DNA from: an uncultured Eubacteriales bacterium | GTDB taxonomy: Bacteria > Bacillota > Clostridia > Oscillospirales > CAG-272 | Direction: 5' to 3' | Length of the DNA: 64,000 nucleotides | Assembly (NCBI GenBank): GCA_905210485.1 | Contig: CAJLXA010000001.1 | Coordinates: 1 to 64,000 of the forward strand | Shown: positions 57,292-64,000 of the stretch, one piece after another | How the letters are laid out: each line of letters starts with the position of its first letter | How positions within the stretch are numbered: position 1 is the first letter of the stretch | Notes under the pieces: generated by a model | Databases searched by the model: none | What the model was told of the DNA's origin: nothing | What the model saw: only the letters and a program-made list of their open reading frames with translations | Translations under genes and position numbers: made by a program

Positions 57292-59424
57292 TCAGTTCCA
57301 CGCAACGCCGTTTCCATCGCAAACCGCCGTTACGGAAGTTTTTACGGAAACGCCGGCCGTCGTGTTGCCGAGAAGCACAACAAATCCGTTCATGGAAACG
57401 GGTGACTTCAGCGTTATGACATCGGACACGACAAGATAACTGCCGGCGGTGAGACTGACGGAGGCGGTTTTTCCTATTTCCGAGAAATTGCCGCACATGG
57501 TCGATTCCCGGCTCATACCGCCGCTCCTGCCGACGGCGCACACAAGGCCGCCCGTGTAACGGTAACCCGCCTCGGTATCAATGGAAGAATCGGCGTTACC
57601 CGTGGAAATAATCACCGACCGGCCTCCGGAAAAGAGTATCCCGTCGTAGGACGAACGGCTGTTGGAATCCACACCGTCGCCGCCGGCCAGCACATAAAGC
57701 GTTCCGCCGGAGATTACAATGCTTTCTCCGCTCGTACTCGTTCCGTTCAGACCGTCGTCGAACGAGATCACCGCAACATCGCCGCCGGATATTTCCACCG
57801 TTTCGCCTTCGATCCCCTCATAACTGCCCGTAATATTTACAGAACCTCCCGATACCGTTGCTTTGCCGTCGGCATGAATACCGTCGGCATTGCTGTAAAG
57901 GGTCAGGGTGCCTCCCGTAATCGTCACGTTGCCGAGCGGCGTTTCGCCGTTTTCAAGCGCCGTCCCGTTATCCGCATGCAGGCAATCATCGTAGGACTTC
58001 ACCGTAACGGTTCCGGCGCCGATCGTGACGGCGTTCCCGGCCTTTATGCCTTTTGTGGAATAATCGCCTTTGTCGGTATTACCCTCGCTCATGCCGCCGG
58101 GGCCGCTCATGCCGCCCGCGCTTTGCTTCGTGTAATTCGTCCAGCCGAAACGTAAAGCGCCGCTTCTCACGCTGAGTGCGATGGTGTCGCAGGACGTATT
58201 GACCGACAGGCGTTCCGACGCGGCCGTATACGTCTCCTCCTGACCGGCCGTTTGCCCGTCCGCATATACGAACAGTTGCAGGTAACCGTAGCCGTCCGGC
58301 TTTTCTATTGGGTAATAGCGATAATTGCCGACGGTCTTGCAATCGGAAGAATGATACCACACGGCGTCGCCCGCATCGTTTGTATACTTCAGCGAATAGT
58401 GATATATATCGGACGTGAACCGGATATAGATCACACTTTCCGCCGTCGTACTCACTTCCTCGGAATACGGAGAGTATTTATCGGTATAGACCGACAGCGT
58501 AAGCGCGGCGTTACTCTCGTCCACCGTCACATCGTGCGCCGCGTCAATGCCGTCGCATGCCGCATAAACAGTGATATCTCCGCCCGACAGAACAACGTCT
58601 CCGCGCTGTTTCCCCTTGGAAGAAAGATCGCTGTTTTTCGTTTTGATACCGTCTCCCGTCCGCGCGACGAGAACCACCGTCCCGGATTTCACGGTCACGC
58701 TGTCGTTTCCTTTCAGCGCATTGTCTTCGCACGTCACCTGCAGCGACAGATTTTTCACAGACAGATCGTCTTTTGTGTGGATCCCGTTATTGTTCTGCGA
58801 TACGATATATAATGCGCCCTTGCCCTCAATATCCAGATCGCAATCCGCATACACGGCCGCGGATATGCCGCTTTCGTCGACGGCATCGCGCATATCATAG
58901 ATATAGTTTTCCGTATTTTTCTTTGCGGATATAGTGACTTTATCCGCGCCGATAAGCGTGATCGGCGCTTCCGTGTAAGAAGTCAGCGAAAGACCTGACA
59001 GAACAAGTTCCGTCTTATAATCCTCATTTCCGGAAAGCGTAATATTGCCGTAAAAGCTCCCCGACAGCGTATAAACGCTGTCCGCGTCAAAGCCGGAAAA
59101 AACTATGGTGTTCTCCGTAACCGTAAAGGCACCGGCTGTCCCGGACGTACAGGTTATCGTCACGGTGGCGGTCTCTCCGGTCACATCGTCCCGGTATGTG
59201 TAGGAATCTCCGTCCTGAGAGACAAAGCGATAATTGTGTTCTTCCTCATCAATTTCCACATCTTTTACGGCGGAAGTGTCCGCCGCATCGCTTTCCGTAT
59301 CCGATCCGCTGTCGGAAGTCGCCGCGTCCGTGTTGCCGCAGGAAGTGACCGTCAGACACAATAAAGCCACCGCAAGGATAAGGGAAACAAAAGACAAAAA
59401 TCTGCTCTTCAATACTTTTTTCAT
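57292..59424 (-). CDS. Carbohydrate-binding-domain lipoprotein (Cthe_2159-like beta-helix)
   Basis: A 710-residue lipoprotein: signal peptide then lipobox TVTSC, an acidic Ser/Asp linker, and a long repetitive beta-helix rich in SGG, NGIHTKDD, GDGIKTKN and NADGIHADGKATVSGG turns, matching the Cthe_2159-type polysaccharide-binding family. A Gly/Met-rich loop (SAGGMSGPGGMSEGN) interrupts it. It is the last gene of a four-gene operon with DUF4956 and VTC-domain proteins, a grouping also known with CotH in place of this protein. It should act outside the cell, perhaps binding an anionic surface polymer. Confidence 0.88.
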   Translation of the reverse strand: MKKVLKSRFLSFVSLILAVALLCLTVTSCGNTDAATSDSGSDTESDAADTSAVKDVEIDEEEHNYRFVSQDGDSYTYRDDVTGETATVTITCTSGTAGAFTVTENTIVFSGFDADSVYTLSGSFYGNITLSGNEDYKTELVLSGLSLTSYTEAPITLIGADKVTISAKKNTENYIYDMRDAVDESGISAAVYADCDLDIEGKGALYIVSQNNNGIHTKDDLSVKNLSLQVTCEDNALKGNDSVTVKSGTVVLVARTGDGIKTKNSDLSSKGKQRGDVVLSGGDITVYAACDGIDAAHDVTVDESNAALTLSVYTDKYSPYSEEVSTTAESVIYIRFTSDIYHYSLKYTNDAGDAVWYHSSDCKTVGNYRYYPIEKPDGYGYLQLFVYADGQTAGQEETYTAASERLSVNTSCDTIALSVRSGALRFGWTNYTKQSAGGMSGPGGMSEGNTDKGDYSTKGIKAGNAVTIGAGTVTVKSYDDCLHADNGTALENGETPLGNVTITGGTLTLYSNADGIHADGKATVSGGSVNITGSYEGIEGETVEISGGDVAVISFDDGLNGTSTSGESIVISGGTLYVLAGGDGVDSNSRSSYDGILFSGGRSVIISTGNADSSIDTEAGYRYTGGLVCAVGRSGGMSRESTMCGNFSEIGKTASVSLTAGSYLVVSDVITLKSPVSMNGFVVLLGNTTAGVSVKTSVTAVCDGNGVAWN

Positions 59425-59442
59425 TTTTACACCCCATTTTCA

Positions 59443-60132
59443 TTACAGACTGTTTTCGTCTTCGGCGCACCGGGAAAGCATTATCTCAAGGTTACCGTTT
59501 CTTACGCGGAGAGAATCGGTAAACGTCTTTTCCGAAACGCCGTTTTTCATGATTACGTCATAGGTGAGTTTATAAAGGCTGCCCATATTGGCTGTCTTCA
59601 CGGCGACCAGCGTATGCGCGTCGGTGAATTCACCGAAAATATCGTGGAATACGCCGTCAAAATCCAGGTCTTCCGGGATCGTCACTTTCAGGCGGCGGCA
59701 CCTGTCGCCGTTCTTTTTCCTTTCGGTTACCGTCGCGGCCAAAAGAAGCGCGGCGCACATGATGACGGTAAAAAGTACGGCGAACGCAAGATACCCCACG
59801 CCGACGATAAGCCCCGAACACATCGCCATAAAGATGGCGGCGATTTCCCGCGCCGTCCCGGGTGCGGAACGGAAGCGCACGAGGGAAAAGGCTCCCGCCA
59901 CCGCCACACCGACGCCGACATTACCGTTCACCATCATAATGGTCACGGCAACGACTGCCGGCAGAAAGAACAGGGCCGCGCGCAGACTGCCGCTGCTCTT
60001 CATACGGTACGAAAAGGCAAACCAATACAGCACGCCTGTAAAAAGCGCGACGCCGACGCAGGCAACAAAAATTCCGACAGACACCGTATCGGCGGCATCG
60101 CTCGCAAAAACACTGTTAAACCATTCACGCAT
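59443..60132 (-). CDS. DUF4956 membrane protein
   Basis: A 229-residue protein with four membrane helices and a soluble C-terminal domain of about 100 residues. VGVGVAVAGAFSLVRFRSAPGTAREIAAIFMAM is the DUF4956 signature. It overlaps the VTC gene by 8 bp. The family is almost always linked to VTC-domain polymerases and is thought to form their membrane part; the reaction is unproven. The start at 60132 follows CGGAG by 10 bp. Confidence 0.9.
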   Translation of the reverse strand: MREWFNSVFASDAADTVSVGIFVACVGVALFTGVLYWFAFSYRMKSSGSLRAALFFLPAVVAVTIMMVNGNVGVGVAVAGAFSLVRFRSAPGTAREIAAIFMAMCSGLIVGVGYLAFAVLFTVIMCAALLLAATVTERKKNGDRCRRLKVTIPEDLDFDGVFHDIFGEFTDAHTLVAVKTANMGSLYKLTYDVIMKNGVSEKTFTDSLRVRNGNLEIMLSRCAEDENSL

Positions 60133-60844
60133 AGATCGGATTCTCCGTTTTCTTTTGATTTTCGGGGGTATTCGCCATAGCAAGATAAGCGCGACCGTAC
60201 TTGGAAAAAGAGGTTTTGTATATTTTTTCACACGACAGGGTCTTCGTGAGCCAGAGCGGTATCGCCGATGCGGCTTTGATCTCCATCAGCGTAAAATCGC
60301 CGGAAAGAAGCGGTGCGCCGTAGGTGCCGGACGCAAGCGATACGTCGCGGTCGCGGTAACGTATTCCGGTATCAAACGTAATCCTGAGATCACGGTCGGC
60401 AAGACCGAAAAACGCTTCCCGCATATAAGACAACCCGACCGCCGCCGTTACCCGGTAAAATGAGAGAAAATACGCAATTTCCCGCGTCACCTGCGAATAC
60501 GGCCGCGGTTCCGCGAGGAATTCGCACGCCGCACGGTATGTCATCGGTTCGCGCCGTTTATACACCACAGACTCATATTTCTTTTTCAGTTCCAGAAACA
60601 CCGTATCGTCGTCTTTCGGTATCCCGTAACTGCGTAAACGCAATTTTTCTTTATATACGGGACGTTCGAGAGAACGGCGGATAAGACGGTGATCCGGCGT
60701 ATCGAAATAAACGTTCAGAATCGTGCTTTTTCCGTATTCGTCCGCCGTCATACGTCCCGTCATGGCCGCGCGCACGGCGGCGTACTGCGCCGGCGTCAGA
60801 AGAAACTTCAGTTCGTATCGTTTGAAATATTTTGTGAATTCCAT
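60125..60844 (-). CDS. VTC domain polyphosphate polymerase-like protein
   Basis: A 239-residue protein with the VTC/CYTH tunnel fold: RYELKFLLTP, LNVYFDTPDHRLI, KEKLRLRSYG, FLELKKKYESVVYKRR, LRITFDTGIRYRD and LMEIKA supply the alternating basic and acidic residues that bind phosphates and metal. Yeast Vtc4 makes polyphosphate from ATP; a bacterial equivalent is inferred. No SPX domain is present. It starts at ATG 60844 after GGAGG and overlaps both neighbours. Confidence 0.9.
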   Translation of the reverse strand: MEFTKYFKRYELKFLLTPAQYAAVRAAMTGRMTADEYGKSTILNVYFDTPDHRLIRRSLERPVYKEKLRLRSYGIPKDDDTVFLELKKKYESVVYKRREPMTYRAACEFLAEPRPYSQVTREIAYFLSFYRVTAAVGLSYMREAFFGLADRDLRITFDTGIRYRDRDVSLASGTYGAPLLSGDFTLMEIKAASAIPLWLTKTLSCEKIYKTSFSKYGRAYLAMANTPENQKKTENPIYA

Positions 60845-61323
60845 GGATGTTTTCCTCCATAAAACGGGGAATAAAGATTCATTTTACCGAAAAGCGCCCA
60901 TGCCGCACAAAACGACGCCAGCGTCACCGACAGAATGAAAAGAACCACATATAACGTCCGCGCGCCGCCCGCGCTACCGTTTCCGTCCGGCATCGGCGCC
61001 CGGTCGCCCTCCGCAGGAGCGGCAGGGAAAGACGGTCGTTCATCGCCGGTAACGCCGTTATTTTCATCGTCGCCCGCCACGATCCGGTCGTCCGTGATCT
61101 CGTCCGTCGCGCCGGGAAGCGCCGGCGGTTGTTCCCCGTTACGGTCGCCGCCTTCCGCAAAACCGGGGGAAGGTCTTCCCGATATAAAAGATTCGTCATT
61201 CCGCGGATCCGTGCCGGCGGCCGCCGTCCCAGTACCGAATAAGCGAATACCCGAAAAAACGGCGGCGGCAACGGCGGTAAAAAACAGAACGCTCAGGATC
61301 ACGTTTTTCATACAGCGTGTCAT
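60808..61323 (-). CDS. Two-helix membrane protein with acidic Pro/Gly-rich loop, unknown
   Basis: A 171-residue protein: helix 1 (ILSVLFFTAVAAAVFSGIRLFG), an extracytoplasmic loop of about 95 residues rich in Asp, Gly and Pro, and helix 2 (LYVVLFILSVTLASFCAAWALF). No family recognised. It is the first gene of the VTC operon and overlaps the VTC start by 37 bp, so it likely belongs functionally to that system, perhaps as a tether or sensor. Ribosome site AAGGGG precedes the ATG at 61323. Confidence 0.65.
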   Translation of the reverse strand: MTRCMKNVILSVLFFTAVAAAVFSGIRLFGTGTAAAGTDPRNDESFISGRPSPGFAEGGDRNGEQPPALPGATDEITDDRIVAGDDENNGVTGDERPSFPAAPAEGDRAPMPDGNGSAGGARTLYVVLFILSVTLASFCAAWALFGKMNLYSPFYGGKHPWNSQNISNDTN

Positions 61324-61355
61324 CGCAGGATACCCCTTTTCTTTTTTGATACCTC

Positions 61356-61388
61356 ATTATAACCCGCCACCCTAAAGCCGCGCTAAAG
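61356..61388 (-). promoter_or_regulatory. VTC operon promoter with response-regulator box pair
   Basis: Minus strand: CTTTAG boxes at 61383-61388 and 61372-61377 (11-bp period), 10 bp, then TATAAT (61356-61361). There is no usual -35 box. The same arrangement precedes the response regulator gene. Confidence 0.7.
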
Positions 61389-61510
61389 AAAAGAAAGGTT
61401 ATTGTCATTTTTTTGCTTGCCGTTTTCCCGTAAGGAAATATCCGGCACAGGGTACCGAAGAATCGCAAAAGTCCCCGGCACCGTATAACCGGCTGCCGGG
61501 GATCTCACTG

Positions 61511-61538
61511 TAAAAAATACCCTCCGTAAAAAGGAGGG
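61511..61538 (-). terminator. Terminator of the two-component operon
   Basis: CCCTCC/GGAGGG stem, with TATTTTTTAC beyond it on the minus strand. A second hairpin CCCCGGC/GCCGGGG lies at about 61479-61500. Confidence 0.75.
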
Positions 61539-61557
61539 CATTATATATCTTTTATAA

Positions 61558-61575
61558 TGTATATCTTTATTTACA
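61558..61575 (-). repeat. Post-stop inverted repeat, copy 10 (histidine kinase)
   Basis: Read on the minus strand: TGTAAA-TAAAGA-TATACA, 11 bp after the histidine kinase stop codon. Confidence 0.5.
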
Positions 61576-61586
61576 TTTTATACGCT

Positions 61587-62861
61587 TTATTCTGCACGCA
61601 GAGTTACCCGGAAACCGATTACGTTTCTGTCTTTGCTGTACGCCTCGATCGTGCCGCGATGCTGTTCCACCGTTGCCTTTGCAATGGAAAGACCGATGCC
61701 GAAGCCGCTCCCCGCCGTACGGGCGCGGTCGGCGCGGTAGAACCGATCGAACAGACGATCGAGCGGCGTATCGCCGACGCCGCAAAAATCATTTTCCACC
61801 GTCAGCACGGCGCGGCGGCCGCGCATCAACGTCACGCGTATGGTTCCGCCCGCGTCGCAATACTTGACCGCGTTATCCAGCAGTATGGCGAGCACGCGCC
61901 GGAGCGCGCCCTCGTCGCCGTTCACGGTGACGTCCGGCGCAATATCCGCGCATAGATGTTTTCCCCCGGCTTCGGCAAGCGGAGAAAATTCGGAGACAGT
62001 GTCGAGCGCGGTTTCCGAAAGCGAAAAAGGAGTGGTCACGACGCGCGGCCTGTCTTCGTCCATACGCGTCAGCGTAATCAGGCGGCCGACAAGTTCGGTC
62101 ATGCGCAGGCTTTCCGTCCGTATATCGTCCAGCCATTCGCTTTTGCCGAGTTCGTTTTCCGCGATGTCAAGGTCGGTCAGAATCAGCGTCAGCGGCGTTT
62201 TCAGCTCGTGATTGGCGTCGGTGACAAAGCGCCGCTGTTTTTCATAACTCTCGGCCGCGGGACGCACCGCTTTCTTTGAGAAAATGACAATCAGCAGAAG
62301 TACCACGGCAAAACTGCAGGAAAGAATTCCAAGAGCGCCGAGAACAAAACGCCGCGACTGACTGCGGTTCATCGTACCGTCGACAAACGTTACGGCCATG
62401 CCGTCTTCCGCCGTATATATCTTATAGCGGAAATTGTCCTTCCACCCGCGCGCGGCGCCCTTATCCATCACAGCGTCGGCATAAAGAACGGCCGCGTTTT
62501 CGTCCACGGTATGAATGGCCTCGGTATTCACACGGACAACATTGCCGTTCCCGTCATAAAAAACCGTAAAACTGCGCGTGCTGAAGCGCGTTTCACCGCC
62601 GATAAAATCCGGTTGCTTGTCCTTTTTCGGGGGAGGCGGCGTGTTTTCATCCATATCGTCTTTCGCATCGTCTTTCGCGCCGTCGCCGTCAAAATCGGGA
62701 AAGCGCCCCATGCCCTCGGATACCGCGTCGGTCAGCGTATCCATGGTACGGTCAACCGAAACGGCCGCATACACGGCAATCAAGGAAAAAATGAACAAAA
62801 ACACGATACACAGAGACGCCGTACTGATAAGAATGAATTTGCGCCGCAGTTTATAAATCAT
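61587..62861 (-). CDS. Sensor histidine kinase
   Basis: A 424-residue membrane kinase: helix 1 (ILISTASLCIVFLFIFSLIAVYA), an extracytoplasmic domain of about 130 residues with an acidic/Pro patch (DENTPPPPKKDK), helix 2 (VLGALGILSCSFAVVLLLIVIF), the phospho-acceptor box DANHELKTPLT, N-box LLDNAVKYCD, and G-box GSGFGIGLSIAK. No clear HAMP or PAS domain. It overlaps the regulator by ATGA. Linked to the VTC operon by shared promoter boxes. Confidence 0.93.
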   Translation of the reverse strand: MIYKLRRKFILISTASLCIVFLFIFSLIAVYAAVSVDRTMDTLTDAVSEGMGRFPDFDGDGAKDDAKDDMDENTPPPPKKDKQPDFIGGETRFSTRSFTVFYDGNGNVVRVNTEAIHTVDENAAVLYADAVMDKGAARGWKDNFRYKIYTAEDGMAVTFVDGTMNRSQSRRFVLGALGILSCSFAVVLLLIVIFSKKAVRPAAESYEKQRRFVTDANHELKTPLTLILTDLDIAENELGKSEWLDDIRTESLRMTELVGRLITLTRMDEDRPRVVTTPFSLSETALDTVSEFSPLAEAGGKHLCADIAPDVTVNGDEGALRRVLAILLDNAVKYCDAGGTIRVTLMRGRRAVLTVENDFCGVGDTPLDRLFDRFYRADRARTAGSGFGIGLSIAKATVEQHRGTIEAYSKDRNVIGFRVTLRAE

Positions 62862-63532
62862 TTGTTTGCCTCCAGAATATATCCGACGCCGCGGAGAAAC
62901 CGGATCGACAGGCGGGAACCGATCGCCTCCGCTTTCTTGCGGATATTGGAAATATGCACCCACACCACGCTGGTGTCGACCGTTGTATCCCAACCCCAGA
63001 TATGCGTTATCAATTGCTCTGTGGAAAAGACCGTCTTCGGGCGGCTCATCAGCATTTCCATAATCTGAAATTCCTTACCGCTCAGCGATTCCGTTTTTCC
63101 GTCGCAGGAAAGTTCGTATGTGGAACGGTTCAGGGTCGTCCCCTCCCATGTCAGAAGATCGGGCGTGAAGTGGTCTCTGCGACGGAGCATGGCGCGTACC
63201 CGCGCCAACAGTTCCGGCGTGGAAAAAGGCTTCGGCAGATAGTCGTCCGCTCCGGCGTCCAGCCCCTCTATCCTTTGCGAAACCTCGGTGCGCGCGGTCA
63301 GAAAAAGCGCAGGCGCGGTAATGCCGGCGGCGCGCAGTTTCCGCAATACCGTGATGCCGTCCGCTTCGGGCATCATAATATCGAAAACAAAGCCGTCATA
63401 TTCGCCGCTCAAGGCATAGTCATAGGCGTCGCGCCCGTTCTCCACGCCGTCGGCCGCGTATTGATTCGATTTGAAAATATACAGCAGGGATTTCAGAAGA
63501 CGGGGATCGTCTTCCGCAACAAGTAATCGCAT
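62858..63532 (-). CDS. OmpR/PhoB-family response regulator
   Basis: A 224-residue regulator: receiver domain with acidic pocket AEDDP, phospho-acceptor D51 (FVFDIMMPEADG), LTARTE and PKPFS; winged-helix output domain (about 125-222) with TLNRSTYEL, EFQIMEMLM and the recognition helix VWVHISNIRKKAE. The start at 63532 follows AAAGGAG by 7 bp. It probably binds the CTTTAG-N5-CTTTAG pair in its own promoter and in the VTC operon promoter. Confidence 0.93.
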   Translation of the reverse strand: MRLLVAEDDPRLLKSLLYIFKSNQYAADGVENGRDAYDYALSGEYDGFVFDIMMPEADGITVLRKLRAAGITAPALFLTARTEVSQRIEGLDAGADDYLPKPFSTPELLARVRAMLRRRDHFTPDLLTWEGTTLNRSTYELSCDGKTESLSGKEFQIMEMLMSRPKTVFSTEQLITHIWGWDTTVDTSVVWVHISNIRKKAEAIGSRLSIRFLRGVGYILEANK

Positions 63533-63678
63533 GGCACAGCTCCTTTCCCGATTCACGGTTACACCGATTTGCGGCAATATAACGGAAAAAAGTCCGTCGC
63601 CGCTGTTATGCGCTTCGCTTTATTTCCGATGATCTCCCGCGCGAAAGACCCTTATGCGGATCTTTTTATTATAACGCT

Positions 63679-63711
63679 ATTATACCGCGCCTGCCTAAAG
63701 CCTGCCTAAAG
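63679..63711 (-). promoter_or_regulatory. Autoregulated promoter of the two-component operon
   Basis: Minus strand: CTTTAG boxes at 63706-63711 and 63695-63700 (11-bp period), 10 bp, then TATAAT (63679-63684), the same geometry as the VTC operon promoter. Confidence 0.7.
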
Positions 63712-63748
63712 AAAACGCGGTTCAAAAACATTTTCGACATTCGTTTAC

Positions 63749-63777
63749 AGTATAACACATTGCCTTCGTTTTTGCAA
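63749..63777 (-). promoter_or_regulatory. Second, constitutive promoter of the two-component operon
   Basis: Minus strand: TTGCAA (63772-63777), 17 bp, TATACT (63749-63754), upstream of the box-driven promoter. It could supply basal regulator. Confidence 0.65.
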
Positions 63778-63829
63778 CGCGCATTTTTGTCTTTCGCGCC
63801 GGCTGTCCGCACAAACCGCCTGTAAAAAC

Positions 63830-63863
63830 AAGACCGGAGCAACACTGTGCCCCGGCCCTGGAA
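63830..63863 (-). terminator. Terminator of the truncated gene
   Basis: On the minus strand GGCCGGGGCA pairs with TGCTCCGGTC (two G-U pairs) and is followed by TTGTTTTTA. Confidence 0.7.
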
Positions 63864-63875
63864 TTCCGCTCCGCT

Positions 63876-64000
63876 TTATGCTTTACACAAGCGGCGGATA
63901 TAGTTTTTCTCTCTGAACGAAATCTTTCCGTCCACCGTCACTACGCAAAGGCAAAGCGTAACAATGTCTTCACGGAAGTCTTCGTCTATATCCGCCAGAA
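63876..64000 (-). CDS. C-terminal end of a TerB-like protein (cut by window edge)
   Basis: The last 40 residues of a minus-strand gene, ending TVDGKISFREKNYIRRLCKA. The pattern DGKIS..E...I..L resembles the end of TerB/tellurite-resistance-type helical domains. The remainder lies outside the window, so the identity is tentative. Confidence 0.45.
   Translation of the reverse strand, partial: LADIDEDFREDIVTLCLCVVTVDGKISFREKNYIRRLCKA

Overview
The window looks like a chromosomal contig from a spore-forming anaerobic Bacillota of class Clostridia, probably a gut lineage. This rests on gene content: a clear sporulation sigma factor SigG, a single-chain glycyl-tRNA synthetase, a QueT transporter with a preQ1-like leader, sodium-pump decarboxylase subunits, MtaB, and several short families (DUF6809, DUF6472, DUF4830, DUF5662) that I know mainly from gut Clostridia. 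Base composition is moderate and even. I see no insertion sequence, CRISPR array or rRNA operon. Most promoters are near-consensus sigma-A sites with a 17-bp spacer, and most genes have an AGGAG-type ribosome site.

Layout. 0-1 kb: a DUF6809 gene, a cluster of decayed tRNA-like T-arm motifs and tRNA-Trp(CCA). 1.3-7.3 kb: nagA, mgtE behind a 285-nt leader with a possible leader peptide, a ParB/Noc-like gene, then a GT2-GtrA glycosyltransferase overlapping an acyltransferase-like gene. 7.4-8.6 kb: a small RNA antisense to a possible small toxin, and an AraC regulator. 9-15.5 kb: a 1697-residue secreted protein ending in a metallophosphoesterase domain, followed by a lipoprotein paralogue of that domain. 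15.6-21 kb: a serine hydrolase, a PTS-IIC-like/SDR/DUF6472 operon and an M23 peptidase. 21-29.3 kb: an overlapping run uvrB-uvrA, then GDPD, RlmL-like methyltransferase and MFS genes. 29.3-36.6 kb: preQ1 leader and queT, two unknown membrane or secreted proteins, tRNA-Ala(CGC), a three-gene amino-acid ABC operon with a permuted binding protein, and a CPA2 antiporter. 36.7-49.3 kb: alpha-galactosidase, flavin reductase, an RNase III with two dsRBDs, sigG, an unidentified structured RNA, dus, CPBP protease, MgtC, PhnP-like hydrolase, GtrA, glycyl-tRNA synthetase and mtaB. 49.6-57 kb: DUF5662, IMP dehydrogenase, SDR, an XRE/S24 repressor divergent from two small unknown genes, and an OadB/OadG-like pair behind a candidate metal-ion riboswitch. 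57-64 kb: a four-gene VTC/DUF4956/Cthe_2159-like operon and a two-component system, with the same regulator-box pair in both promoters, then a truncated TerB-like gene.

Three signals stand out as little described. First, a short inverted repeat, TGTAAA-N6-TTTRCA (R = A or G), lies at or just after the stop codon of about ten unrelated genes; in three cases the stop codon is inside or abuts the element. Second, a pair of CTTTAG boxes at 11-bp spacing sits exactly 10 bp from the -10 box of both the two-component operon and the adjacent VTC operon, giving a testable regulatory circuit. Third, several structured leaders or small RNAs have strong promoters and no assigned family: upstream of mgtE, of oadB, of tRNA-Ala, and the free-standing RNA at 41.25-41.42 kb.
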